A DNA stretch of 64,000 nt from DATLLN01 sp963809205. GTDB lineage: Bacteria; Actinomycetota; Thermoleophilia; Gaiellales; JAICJC01. This document shows, piece by piece, positions 35,572 through 44,016 of the stretch. Below the pieces are notes generated by a model. The model saw only the letters and a list, made by a program, of their open reading frames with translations. It was not told where the DNA came from and ran no database searches. The first letter of the stretch is position 1. Every line of letters starts with the position of its first letter. The stretch covers positions 248,001-312,000 of the forward strand of contig CAWEIS010000028.1 in assembly GCA_963809205.1 (NCBI GenBank). The letters run 5' to 3'. The translations under genes were made by a program, and so were the position numbers.

Positions 35572-36129
35572 ATGGCTCTACGGCTCTTCTGCGCCGTACA
35601 GCTGCCCGACCCCCTGCGCGGCCGCCTGGCGGCGCACGCTCAACGACTGGCCGGCGGCGGCCGCGTGATGGCGGCCGAGAACCTGCACGTCACAGTGCAC
35701 TTCCTCGGCCGCGTCGACGAGACCGACGCGGTCCCTCTCGAGGGTGCGCTCCGGGCGGCGGTGGCAACGGTGTCGCCGTTCACGCTGACGGTGACAGGCG
35801 TCGTGCCCGGCCCGCGGCGCCGCCCGAGGATGCTCTGGGCGACGATCGAACGCGATCCACGCTTCGACGAGCTCGCGGACGTCGTCGCGGCCGCCGCTGC
35901 GCCCTTCGCGCCGGGGGCCCTGCCGCCCCGCACCGCGCGACCGCACATCACGCTCGTTCGGCATCGCGGCGCTCCGCCGGCCGGCGAGGCGGAGCTGACG
36001 GCCGCCATCCCGGTGGACGCCGTCGAGCTGGTCCGCTCACGGCTGAGGCCCGGCGGCGCGGCGTACGAGACGCTGGCCCGGCTACCGCTTGAACCGGCCG
36101 CGCCAGTCGACCAGCTGAAACCGGTCTGA
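35572..36129 (+). CDS. thpR: RNA 2',3'-cyclic phosphodiesterase
   Basis: A 185-aa member of the 2H phosphoesterase superfamily (ThpR/LigT). Both HxTx motifs are seen: ENLHVTVHFLGRVDE near residue 40 and ARPHITLVRHRG near 125. The start MALRLFCAVQLPDPLRGRLA is typical. The enzyme opens 2',3'-cyclic phosphate ends on RNA; LigT also joins tRNA halves in vitro. Its last 48 bp overlap the end of the convergent methyltransferase gene (36082-36129), with both frames intact. Confidence 0.9.
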   Translation: MALRLFCAVQLPDPLRGRLAAHAQRLAGGGRVMAAENLHVTVHFLGRVDETDAVPLEGALRAAVATVSPFTLTVTGVVPGPRRRPRMLWATIERDPRFDELADVVAAAAAPFAPGALPPRTARPHITLVRHRGAPPAGEAELTAAIPVDAVELVRSRLRPGGAAYETLARLPLEPAAPVDQLKPV

Positions 36130-36750
36130 GCCGATCAGCTCGGCCAGGCGGGCCGCCGTGGCCTCGTCCGGCTCGGCCATCGAGATCCACCGGCCGGCGT
36201 CCCAGGTCGACGTCCATTCCGTCTCGTCGTCGGGCGCCAGCCCGTACGCCCCGACCAGCCTGGCGACCTCGCCGCGGCGCAGCAGCCGCCCGTGGCCCGG
36301 ATCGCGGAGCCGCTCGATCTCGTCCCACTCCCACGCCTGCTCGGGGTCGGGATCGGCAAGGTAGTCCTGCACCACCATCCGGCCGCCGGGTGCCAGCACC
36401 CGCGCCATCTCGGCCAGCGCCGTCTCCGGATGCGGGACGTGGTGCAACGAGTGGACGCAGGTGACGATGTCGAACGACCCGTCCTCGAACGGCAGGGCGT
36501 CGGCATCCCCGGAGACGCGCTCGACGCCGTCGGGTGCGTGGGCGAGCAGCGCCTCCGACTCGTCGAACGCCACGGCCCACGCCACCTGGGGGAGCAGCGC
36601 CGCGGACAGGAAGCCCGGCCCCGCGGCGACGTCGAGCGCGCGGTCGCCCGCCTCCGGCAGGCACCAGCCGGCGAGCTCCGAGTAGTCGCGCTTGCGTGCC
36701 TCGTCCGCGTAGCGGTGCGCCGTGCGGTCAAACCTGGAATGTCCGGACAA
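36082..36750 (-). CDS. Class I SAM-dependent methyltransferase
   Basis: A 222-aa protein from ATG at 36750. Motif I is RALDVAAGPGFLSAALL near residue 40, then GDADALPFEDGSFDIVTCVH and SLHHVPHPETALAEMARVLA, the Methyltransf_11 core. LAPGGRMVVQDYL is motif III/IV. It resembles UbiE-like and other small-molecule methyltransferases; the substrate is unknown. Its start overlaps the end of cca by 23 bp, so it forms the last gene of the acpS-nnrD-CBS-alr-cca run. Confidence 0.88.
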   Translation of the reverse strand: MSGHSRFDRTAHRYADEARKRDYSELAGWCLPEAGDRALDVAAGPGFLSAALLPQVAWAVAFDESEALLAHAPDGVERVSGDADALPFEDGSFDIVTCVHSLHHVPHPETALAEMARVLAPGGRMVVQDYLADPDPEQAWEWDEIERLRDPGHGRLLRRGEVARLVGAYGLAPDDETEWTSTWDAGRWISMAEPDEATAARLAELIGSDRFQLVDWRGRFKR

Positions 36751-38092
36751 AGTCCATCGCCTCCTGTCTGGTGGTCACCGTGCCCGCGGCCTGCTCCTCG
36801 GCCAGCGCATCGACGAGCGCCCCGATGTCCGACCCGGTGCAGCCGCTGGCCTTCGCGATCTCGTCGCCGCGCAGCAGCGGCGGATCCCCCGCCGCGACCT
36901 CCTCCGTCAGCGCCAGCAACTCGGACGCCACCTCTGCGTGCGCGCGGACGTGCCGGTGCCGCGTGCGAGGCCCGCGCGTGCTCATCCGATCGGCCAGCGA
37001 CAGCACGATGCTCTCCACCGTCCACGGCCTCGTGGCCCGCAGGTAGCGGAACGCGCGGCGGCGGTCGAGTGGCCGGTCGGGAACGGTGAAGCCGAGCACG
37101 AGATGCTGCTCGACCAGCAGCGCCGTGCAGCGGACGACTGCCCCGGACGCCTTCCAGCGGCCGCCCACGACGGCGCGCGCGACACGCGCTCCCTCGGCGT
37201 CATGGCCCATGAACCCGATCCGCCCGTCGGCCGCCACCGACCGGGTCTGCGGCTTGGCCACGTCGTGGAACAGGGCCGCGAGCCGGAGGATGAGCCAGGA
37301 CGGCAGGTCGTCGCCGACCACCCTTCCGAGGCGCTCGTCGATCAGCGCCGCGTGCTCGGGCAGGTAGTGCGCGGGGTGGGCGCCGACGTCGGCCACGGCG
37401 TCGAGCACCTGCAGCGTGTGCTCGTAGACGTCCAGGTGGTGGTAGCCGCTCTGCTCGACGCCCCGCAGCGCCGCCACCTCGGGCAATACCGCAGCAAGCA
37501 CGCCGGAGCGCTCGAGCATGCGGATGCCGTCCGCGGGGTCGGGCACCGCGAGCAGCCGCCACATCTCGGCGAACACCCGCTCGCCGGACGGCTGGGTGGC
37601 GAGCGCCGCCCGCTCCCGGGTCAGCTGTTCGGTGCCGCGCTCGATCACGAACCCCAGCTGCCGGGCGATCCTAGCCACGCGCAGCAGACGCAGCGGGTCG
37701 TCGTCGTAGATCCGGTCGCTGACCGCCCGCACGAGCCCGGCGTCGAGGTCGGCGCGCCCGCCGTGGGGATCGACCAGATCGCCGCCCGCGAGCGGCAGCG
37801 CCATGGCGTTGATCGTGAAGTCGCGCAGCCCCAGGTCCTCCTCGACGGTGCCCCGGGTGCGCGTGACGTCGACGGTCCGCGACTCCTGCACCACCCGCCA
37901 GGCACCGTGGCGCTCCGACAGCGGAAACGGCGAGCCGCCCGCCCGGGACGCCAGACCGCGGGCGGCCGAGCCCGGATCGCCATCGACCATCACGTCGATG
38001 TCGGCCACCGGGCGGCCGACCAGCAGATCGCGCACGCTGCCGCCGACCAGCCACGCGCCGTCCAGCGGCACGACCGCCGCGGATCCGCTCAA
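36728..38092 (-). CDS. cca: CCA tRNA nucleotidyltransferase / poly(A) polymerase family with HD domain
   Basis: A 454-aa class II nucleotidyltransferase. TTG at 38092 is chosen because GGAGG lies six bases upstream and the alr stop is two bases away. The head is AWLVGGSVRDLLVGRPVADI with catalytic DxD (DIDVMVDGD) near residue 35; DFTINAMALPLAGG and DDDPLRLLRVARIARQLGF follow. An HD domain (HTLQVLDAVADVG, LFHDVAKPQTRS) is in the middle. The enzyme adds or repairs the 3' CCA of tRNA; the related poly(A) polymerases share the fold, so the symbol is probable only. Confidence 0.82.
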   Translation of the reverse strand: MSGSAAVVPLDGAWLVGGSVRDLLVGRPVADIDVMVDGDPGSAARGLASRAGGSPFPLSERHGAWRVVQESRTVDVTRTRGTVEEDLGLRDFTINAMALPLAGGDLVDPHGGRADLDAGLVRAVSDRIYDDDPLRLLRVARIARQLGFVIERGTEQLTRERAALATQPSGERVFAEMWRLLAVPDPADGIRMLERSGVLAAVLPEVAALRGVEQSGYHHLDVYEHTLQVLDAVADVGAHPAHYLPEHAALIDERLGRVVGDDLPSWLILRLAALFHDVAKPQTRSVAADGRIGFMGHDAEGARVARAVVGGRWKASGAVVRCTALLVEQHLVLGFTVPDRPLDRRRAFRYLRATRPWTVESIVLSLADRMSTRGPRTRHRHVRAHAEVASELLALTEEVAAGDPPLLRGDEIAKASGCTGSDIGALVDALAEEQAAGTVTTRQEAMDFVRTFQV

Positions 38093-38094
38093 GC

Positions 38095-39211
38095 TCAGCC
38101 TCCGACGACGAGATGCTTGACCCTCCTGCGCCGCGGCGCGATGTCGGTGACGATCTCGTAGCCGATGGTGTCCGACCGGCTGGCCCACTCATGCGGGCCG
38201 ATCGTCTCGTCCGCCTGCCTGCCCAGCAGCACGACCTCGTCTCCCACGGCGACGTCGCACCGATCGCCGATCAGGAACGTCAGCTGGTCCATGCTGATGG
38301 TTGCGACGACGGGCCGCCGCCGCCCACCGGCGAGCACGTCCATCCTCCCCGACAGCAGCCGCGGGACGCCATCCGCGTAGCCGGTCGGCACCAGGCCGAT
38401 CCAGACCGGGCGATCGGCCGTGAAGCGATGGCCGTAGCCCGTGCCGTCCCCCGGCTCGAGCCGCTTGACCTGCGCGACGAAGCTCTCGAAGCGCATGGCC
38501 GGCCGCAGCCCGTGCGCCTCCGGATCGTCGCCGAACGGCGAGATCCCGTAGACCGCGATGCCGCAGCGCACGGCGTCCCAGCGGGCGTCGGCACGTCCCA
38601 GCGCCGCAGCGCTGTTGGCGACATGGCGCGGGCACGGCGCGACCTGCGCGGACACTTCGGCGAACCGCTCCAGTTGCCGCGACGTCAGCTCGACGTCCGA
38701 CTCGGCCGAGGCGAGGTGGCTCATCAGGCCCCCCAGCCGCAGCCCGCCGGTTCCGGCCGCCAGTTCGTCGGCGACCTCGACGGCGTCCGCCGGTGCCATC
38801 CCCCACCGGCCCATCCCGCGAGTCGAGCTTGACGTGCACGGCGAGCGGCGCGGTGGCGCCGGCGCACAGCCGGTCGTATGCGTCGCGCGACGAGACCGCG
38901 ACCTCGACGTCGTGCACCTCCGGCTCCTCGCCGGGGACCAGCGGCCCCATCACCAGCACCGGGACGTCCGGCAGCCGCTCGCGCAAGGCGACGGCCTCCT
39001 CGTGGGTCGCGACGCACAGCCTGGCGGCGCCGGCCGCGAGCGCAGCGGCGCCCACGTCTGCAGCTCCGTGGCCGTAGCCGTCAGCCTTGACGACGGCCCA
39101 CAGCTCGGCCGGCGCCACGGTGTCCGCCAGGAGGCGGCAGTTGTCGGCCACCGCGCCGAGGTCGACCGTCACGGTGGCGCGGGCATGAGCCGGCGACGAG
39201 TCGGCTACCAC
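38095..39211 (-). CDS. alr: Alanine racemase, one frameshift
   Basis: Makes D-Ala for peptidoglycan. From GTG at 39211 (VVADSSPAHARATVTVDLGA) the PLP lysine motif is AVVKADGYGHGA near residue 38. A shift near 38818 changes HVKLDSG to the frame MGRWGMAPADAVEVADELA. Then VANSAAALGRADARWDAVRC (substrate-binding), GIAVYGISPFGD, and the catalytic Tyr region GTGYGHRFTADRPVWIGLVP follow; ISMDQLTFLIGD is the final domain. About 372 aa. It overlaps the CBS gene stop by 7 bp, and cca starts 2 bp after its TGA. Confidence 0.9.
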
Positions 39212-39690
39212 TCCTCCGCGAGCGCTCGCACGACATCCGCCCGCGAGATCACCCCCACGACCGCACCCGCGTCGTCGACCACCGGCAGGCGGTTGACGTC
39301 GTGCTTGATCATCTCGCTCGCGGCCTCGTGCACCGAGTCGCCCGGCGCAACGCTGACCGGGTCGGAGGTCATCAGGTCGGCCGCCGTCACGCCGAAGGCC
39401 TTGCGGAACTTCTCCCGCCAGTGGTCCATCCGCTCCAGGAAGATCACGCCACCCAGGATCGGGATGGTGTGCGGCATCTCGACGTCGTCCTCGATCTCCT
39501 GGAAGATCAGGTCGGACTGCCCGACCATGCCCACCAGCTTCCCGTCGTCGACGACGGCAACGCTGGACATGCGCTCGTCGGACAACAGTCGGGCGAGGTC
39601 GCCGATCTCCATCGTCGGTGGGATCGTCGGCACGTCGGTACGCATCATCTGGGAAACGGTGGGCTCGGTTGGCGTTGTCTGGTCGCTCAT
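39205..39690 (-). CDS. Two-CBS-domain protein
   Basis: A 161-aa protein from ATG at 39690. It carries two CBS motifs: TVSQMMRTDVPTIPPTMEIG through VAVVDDGKLVGMVGQSDL (residues 11-62), and LMTSDPVSVAPGDSVHEAAS through LPVVDDAGAVVGVISRADVV (105-155). An insert between them (FLERMDHWREKFRKAFGV) is typical of one bacterial subfamily. CBS pairs bind adenine nucleotides, and as a stand-alone protein it may be a sensor. It is embedded between nnrD and alr by an ATGA overlap at 39687-39690 and a 7-bp overlap with alr. Confidence 0.87.
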   Translation of the reverse strand: MSDQTTPTEPTVSQMMRTDVPTIPPTMEIGDLARLLSDERMSSVAVVDDGKLVGMVGQSDLIFQEIEDDVEMPHTIPILGGVIFLERMDHWREKFRKAFGVTAADLMTSDPVSVAPGDSVHEAASEMIKHDVNRLPVVDDAGAVVGVISRADVVRALAEEW

Positions 39691-41168
39691 CGGTCGGCAA
39701 ACACCCTTGGTAGGTCGTGGATCACGTCGCCGGCAATGATACCGTCGGGCCCCACGCGCTCTTGCGCCAGGACGCCGGCGCGCGCGTGTGCGACAGCCCC
39801 GACCACCGCCGCGGCGAGCGGGTCGAGGCCGCCGGCCAGCAGGGCGCCGATCACGCCCGAGAGCACGTCGCCCGAGCCTGCGGTCGCGAGTCCATGGGCC
39901 TCGGAGGTCGACACGATAACGCGGTCGCCGCCCGGCGCTGCGACCAGCGTGTCGGGGCCTTTGAGCAGCACGACCGCCTTGCTCAGCGACGCCGCGCTGC
40001 GCACGGCCTCCATCCGGTTGGCCCGCACCCAGCCGGAGTCGCGCTCGAGCAGCCGGCCCAGCTCGCCCTCATGCGGCGTCAGCACCGCTGGCATCCGCCG
40101 GCGGGCGGTCAGCTCGAGCCGGCCGGACAGGGCGAACAGCGCATCCGCGTCGATCACCATCGGGCCGCGGTGCCGTCGCGCCAGCCTGCGCGCCAGATCG
40201 CCCGCCTCGTCGGCCCGGCCCAGCCCGGGCCCCAGCACCACGGCGTCGGCGCGCTCTGCCAGCTCCAGCCCTTCCGGCAGCGCCCGCACCATCAGTTCCG
40301 CCGCCGCGGCGAACGGCTCCGGCACGGCCAGCCAGACGAGCCCTGCGCCGGAGCGCATCGCGGCCAGCCCGGCGAGCTGCGGAGCTCCGGTCATGCCCGC
40401 TGCCCCGCCGATCACCAGCACGGCGCCGGCCGCATACTTGGTCGAGATCGCCGCCTTGCGCGGCGCAAGCTCGAGCAGCCCGCGGGTCGCCAGCGACACG
40501 CGCGTGGGCGCCTCCAGGCCGGAGGGGATGCCGATGTCGGCGACGACGACGACACCGGCGTGGTCGCGGCCGGGGGCGACCACCAGGCCGACCTTCGGGC
40601 CGTGGAACGCCACGGTGCAGCCGGCGCGGACGGCATCGCCGGCGACGGTACCGTCCGATGCGTCGACGCCGGACGGGACGTCGAGGGCGACCACCGGGCA
40701 GGACGCCGCGTTCAGCGCGGCCACGGCGGCGCCGATCGCGCCGCGCGGTGCGCCGGTCGCGCCCGTGCCGAGCAGCGCGTCGACGGCGACGTCGGCGGTG
40801 CGCAGCAGCCGGCGGACGGCGGCCCGCTCAGAGGTGCGGATCACCGGGATCCCCATCCGCTTGCAGACGTCGTGGTTGGTGCGGGCGTCCGGCGACAGCC
40901 GGGTGAGCGGCCCGACCAGCACCGTGCGCACCTCGAGACCGGCGCTGCGCAGGTGGCGGGCGACGACGAAGCCGTCGCCGCCGTTGTTGCCCGCGCCACA
41001 GACGATCGCCGCGCGATGCGCATCAGGGTGCCGCTGGAGCACCTCGTGAGCCGCCGCCAGGCCGGCGCGCTCCATCAGCACCGCGCCGGGGATGCCGAGG
41101 CCGTCGATCGCCGCCGCATCCAGCGAGCGCATCTCGGCCGCGTCCGGGAGTGCGACGGTGCCGATCAC
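39687..41168 (-). CDS. nnrD: Bifunctional NAD(P)H-hydrate epimerase and ADP-dependent dehydratase
   Basis: A 493-aa fusion of the two NAD(P)HX repair enzymes. The N-terminal epimerase (NnrE/YjeF-N) half has AAIVCGAGNNGGDGFVVARH near residue 50 and VALDVPSGVDASDGTVAGDA near 155. The C-terminal dehydratase (NnrD/carbohydrate-kinase-like) half has MPAVLTPHEGELGRLLERDS near 365 and the ATP/ADP motif LATAGSGDVLSGVIGALLAG near 430. GTG at 41168 is fixed by a GTGA overlap with acpS. Repair of damaged NADH in one protein is usual for actinobacteria. Confidence 0.92.
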   Translation of the reverse strand: MIGTVALPDAAEMRSLDAAAIDGLGIPGAVLMERAGLAAAHEVLQRHPDAHRAAIVCGAGNNGGDGFVVARHLRSAGLEVRTVLVGPLTRLSPDARTNHDVCKRMGIPVIRTSERAAVRRLLRTADVAVDALLGTGATGAPRGAIGAAVAALNAASCPVVALDVPSGVDASDGTVAGDAVRAGCTVAFHGPKVGLVVAPGRDHAGVVVVADIGIPSGLEAPTRVSLATRGLLELAPRKAAISTKYAAGAVLVIGGAAGMTGAPQLAGLAAMRSGAGLVWLAVPEPFAAAAELMVRALPEGLELAERADAVVLGPGLGRADEAGDLARRLARRHRGPMVIDADALFALSGRLELTARRRMPAVLTPHEGELGRLLERDSGWVRANRMEAVRSAASLSKAVVLLKGPDTLVAAPGGDRVIVSTSEAHGLATAGSGDVLSGVIGALLAGGLDPLAAAVVGAVAHARAGVLAQERVGPDGIIAGDVIHDLPRVFADR

Positions 41169-41530
41169 GACGCCGGTTCCATGACGACTGCGACGGCCCC
41201 TGCGAGCTCCTTGGAGTGGGTCATCGACAGGTCGATCGGGCCGGCACCGACGTGCTGCGCGAACCTGGCCACCTTGCCGGACAGTGTGACGCCGGGCTTC
41301 GGACGGCCCGCGATCTCGATGTCCCGCCACATGAACTCGACGCCGCAGCCGAGGGCCTTGCCGACCGCCTCCTTGCCGGCGAACCGCGCGGCGAAGTGCT
41401 GCGCCGGGTTCGCACGCGAGAAGCAGTACGCGCGCTCCGCCTCGGTGAAGACGCGCTCCGCGAACCGCGGCCTGCGCTCCAGCGCCCGCCGGACGCGCTC
41501 GATCTCGATCAGGTCAACTCCGACGCGCAC
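41165..41530 (-). CDS. acpS: Holo-[acyl-carrier-protein] synthase
   Basis: A 121-aa 4'-phosphopantetheinyl transferase of the AcpS type. GTG at 41530 gives VRVGVDLIEIERVRRALERR, which has the Mg-binding Asp of VGVDLxEI. The second conserved motif is FAARFAGKEAVGKALGCGVE, with the Glu and Lys of the active site; SMTHSKELAGAVAVV follows as the C-terminal motif. It activates acyl carrier proteins for fatty-acid synthesis. It starts a minus-strand run with nnrD, CBS and alr, as in many actinobacteria, and lies 22 bp from a divergent metallohydrolase gene. Confidence 0.92.
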   Translation of the reverse strand: MRVGVDLIEIERVRRALERRPRFAERVFTEAERAYCFSRANPAQHFAARFAGKEAVGKALGCGVEFMWRDIEIAGRPKPGVTLSGKVARFAQHVGAGPIDLSMTHSKELAGAVAVVMEPAS

Positions 41531-41552
41531 GGCCGCATCATATGATGCCGCC

Positions 41553-42350
41553 GTGGAGCGACCGATCGAGCTCTCTGCGAGGTTGCGCTGGTGGCCGAGC
41601 ACCCTGTGGCAGACGACGACGCTCGAGATCGAGCGCGACGGCGTGCGGCTGATGGTCGATCCGGGCATCGCGCCGTGGGAGGTGCGCAGCGCCGCGGCCG
41701 GCCGCCCGGTCGACCACGTGCTGATCACCCACGCCGACTGGGATCACGTCCTCGGCATCCCCCTGCTCCCCGAGGCGACGGTGCACGCCGGGCCGTCCGC
41801 GGCCGAGCGGATCGCCTCCGGCGAGGCGTGGGACAGCGTGGTCAAGCAGGCCGCGGCGTTCTGCATCCCACTGGACGGGCTGGGGCCGCTGCGCGTGGAC
41901 GACGTGCTCGAGCCGCCATGCGACGCGACGTTCGGCGCGTGGCCGGCGTCCGTGGTCGCGACCCCGGGCCACACGCCCGACTGCATCACGACGCTGCTGC
42001 CTGAGGAGCGGCTGCTGATCGCGGGCGACTACCTGTCGCCGCTGGAGATCCCGTTCGCCTACGACTCGGTATCGGCCTACCGGTCGACGCTGGAGACGCT
42101 GGCCGGGCTGATCGACGACCACCGGCCTCAGTGGGTGGCGATCGGCCACGGCGCGCCGCTGGACGCGGATGCGGCGCGCACCATCGCCGATCAGGACATG
42201 GCGTACCTGGACGCCGTGCTCGCCTACGCCGCGGACGGCGGCGACCCGGGGCGGCCGGACGCGGTCGCCCATCCGCAGCGCGGCGGCGCCGAAGACGACG
42301 ACGCGCACCGCAACAACGTGCGCGACGCGTGCCGGGCGGCGGCGGTATGA
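41553..42350 (+). CDS. MBL-fold metallohydrolase
   Basis: A 265-aa protein from GTG at 41553. The metallo-beta-lactamase signature is VLITHADWDHVLGIPLLPEA near residue 57, with His-x-Asp-x-Asp-His in place of the usual HxHxDH, so the metal site may differ. VVATPGHTPDCITTLLPEER near 135 and LIAGDYLSPLEIPF near 155 give further ligands. WVAIGHGAPLDADAART near 195 is the last His motif. The substrate is unknown. Its TGA overlaps the ATG of the following acetyltransferase (42347-42350). Confidence 0.83.
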   Translation: MERPIELSARLRWWPSTLWQTTTLEIERDGVRLMVDPGIAPWEVRSAAAGRPVDHVLITHADWDHVLGIPLLPEATVHAGPSAAERIASGEAWDSVVKQAAAFCIPLDGLGPLRVDDVLEPPCDATFGAWPASVVATPGHTPDCITTLLPEERLLIAGDYLSPLEIPFAYDSVSAYRSTLETLAGLIDDHRPQWVAIGHGAPLDADAARTIADQDMAYLDAVLAYAADGGDPGRPDAVAHPQRGGAEDDDAHRNNVRDACRAAAV

Positions 42351-43096
42351 CGCTCGACGACGAGCAGCTGCGGAGCCTGGCCGAGGACGCGGTCGAGCAC
42401 ATGGAGCCGCCCGCGGGCGAGCAGCGGATGGCGGACGACCGCCTGATCGCGACGTTCGGGTCCGGGTCGGATCCGCAGATGAACGTCGTCTCGCGGCTGC
42501 GCCTCGGCTCGTCCGACGTCGACGCGACGGTCGACGAGGTGTGCGCCTGGTACCGGCGGCTCGGCCGCCACGCCTGTACGTGGGAAGTGACCACGGCCTC
42601 AACGCCCGGCGACCTCCACGAACGGCTGCTGGCGCTCGGCATGCGCCCGCACGAGGAGCCGCACATGCTCGCCCTGGCGTGTACCGAGAAGCCCGACAGC
42701 GATACGCCCGGCGTGACCGTGGAAACCGTCCGCACCGAGGACCAGCTGGCGCTGGTGTCGTCGATCTTCCGCGAGGACGACGGCTTCGACCCACCCGAAG
42801 ACTGGCTACGGGCGACGCCGCGCTGGCTCGCGCGCGTCGACGGTGAGGCCGTTGCCACTGCCGACATCACCGAGATGGACACGGCCGTCTTCCTCGGCGG
42901 TGCGGTGACCGTCCCTCGGGCGCGCGGGCGGGGCGCCTACCGGGCGCTGGTCGCCGCGCGCTGGGACGAGGCGGTGCGGCTCGGCAAGCCCGTGCTGGTC
43001 ACCCAGTCCGAGCCGATGTCCCAGCCGATCCTGGCCCGGCTGGGATTCCGGGTGGTCGGCGAGATCCGCGTGCTGGTGGCCGAGTTCGGGCCATGA
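42347..43096 (+). CDS. GNAT-fold N-acetyltransferase family protein
   Basis: A 249-aa protein with an N-terminal region of about 110 residues (MTLDDEQLRSLAEDAVEHME and onward) and a C-terminal GNAT-like domain: LGGAVTVPRARGRGAYRALV near residue 190 matches the acetyl-CoA motif A (RGRG), and QPILARLGFRVVGEIRVLVA is the final strand-helix. The ATGA overlaps on both sides (42347-42350 and 43093-43096) link it with the metallohydrolase and the small membrane gene. The acceptor is unknown. Confidence 0.8.
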   Translation: MTLDDEQLRSLAEDAVEHMEPPAGEQRMADDRLIATFGSGSDPQMNVVSRLRLGSSDVDATVDEVCAWYRRLGRHACTWEVTTASTPGDLHERLLALGMRPHEEPHMLALACTEKPDSDTPGVTVETVRTEDQLALVSSIFREDDGFDPPEDWLRATPRWLARVDGEAVATADITEMDTAVFLGGAVTVPRARGRGAYRALVAARWDEAVRLGKPVLVTQSEPMSQPILARLGFRVVGEIRVLVAEFGP

Positions 43097-43581
43097 CCGC
43101 GGTTTCCGGCAAGGGCTGGCACATCGGCGACTACGGCCCGCTGGGATGGGCCGAGACAGGGGTGAAGGCCGTGGCGTTCGCGATCGCGTTCGTCGCCCTG
43201 GCGCACGCGCTGGATCGCGAGCTCGTCCGGCCGCACGGCATCCACGTGTTCGAACTGATCCTACTCGGCGTCGCGGAGCTCGGCCTGATCCTCGCCGTCG
43301 GCGACCGGATCATCGAGCGCGAGCTGATCGCGTTCGGTTTCGTGTGCGTCGCCAACGCGGCGCACCTGGGCATGCTGTTCGCGCTCCTGGCCGAGCCGGG
43401 GCCCGGCGTACTGCTGTCGCTGTTCTGCGCGTTCATGTTCTCCGGCGAGGTGATCAAGCTGGGCTTCCTGCGCACCACCGGGTTCCGAGTGCGCGAGGTC
43501 GCGCCGGTGGTCGTCCAGGGGCTGGTCGTCTCGTACGCGGCGATCTACGCGGTCGCCCTGATCGCCTGGCAGTTCGTGTAG
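43093..43581 (+). CDS. Small four-helix membrane protein, unknown function
   Basis: A 162-aa protein from ATG at 43093, coupled to the acetyltransferase by an ATGA overlap. Four hydrophobic segments are visible: VKAVAFAIAFVALAHAL, HVFELILLGVAELGLILAVG, LIAFGFVCVANAAHLGMLFA with the adjacent VLLSLFCAFMFSGEVIKLGF, and VVVQGLVVSYAAIYAVALIA. The N-terminus is cytoplasmic and Gly-rich (SGKGWHIGDYGPLGW). I do not recognise the family. It ends 3 bp before the convergent VOC gene stop. Confidence 0.65.
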   Translation: MTAVSGKGWHIGDYGPLGWAETGVKAVAFAIAFVALAHALDRELVRPHGIHVFELILLGVAELGLILAVGDRIIERELIAFGFVCVANAAHLGMLFALLAEPGPGVLLSLFCAFMFSGEVIKLGFLRTTGFRVREVAPVVVQGLVVSYAAIYAVALIAWQFV

Positions 43582-43584
43582 GCG

Positions 43585-44016
43585 TCAGGCGAGGCCGCGA
43601 TCCTCGATCTCGCCGAGTGCCGCCGGCGACTTCGACAGATCCCCGATCCCCAGCGCGCGACGAACGCCCGGAGAGCGCTCGAACTGGATGTCCTGGTAGG
43701 CGACGACCTGGATCTGGTTCCCCCAGGGGTCGCGGAAGGTGACGCTGCCGCGGCCGCTGGTCGCCAGGCCCTCGCGCTTGCACGCCTCGCGCACCGCCTC
43801 CACGTCGTCCACGACCAGGCCGAAGTGGCGGTGGTCGTCCGGCCCCTGGCTGCGCCCCTCGGCGACGGCCAGGAACTGGTCGCCCATGTCGATGAACGCC
43901 ATCCCGTGCGCACGGCCCCGCAGGCGCACCTCGAACAGGCGGCCGTAGAGCGCCAGCGCCTCTTCCAGGTCGCCGACCTCGATGGCGACGTGGTTGATGC
44001 CGATCAGCCGGGTCAT
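43585..44016 (-). CDS. VOC-family glyoxalase-like protein
   Basis: A 143-aa single VOC domain: LIGINHVAIEVGDLEEALAL (first metal His), FIDMGDQFLAVAEGRSQG, HRHFGLVVDDVEAVREACKR (second His) and TFRDPWGNQIQVVAYQDIQF (metal Glu-equivalent region), then a 30-residue C-terminal tail. The repeated beta-alpha-beta-beta-beta order is complete. The reaction is not known; the family includes dioxygenases, isomerases and glutathione transferases. ATG at 44016 overlaps the upstream GNAT stop (44013-44016). Confidence 0.85.
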   Translation of the reverse strand: MTRLIGINHVAIEVGDLEEALALYGRLFEVRLRGRAHGMAFIDMGDQFLAVAEGRSQGPDDHRHFGLVVDDVEAVREACKREGLATSGRGSVTFRDPWGNQIQVVAYQDIQFERSPGVRRALGIGDLSKSPAALGEIEDRGLA

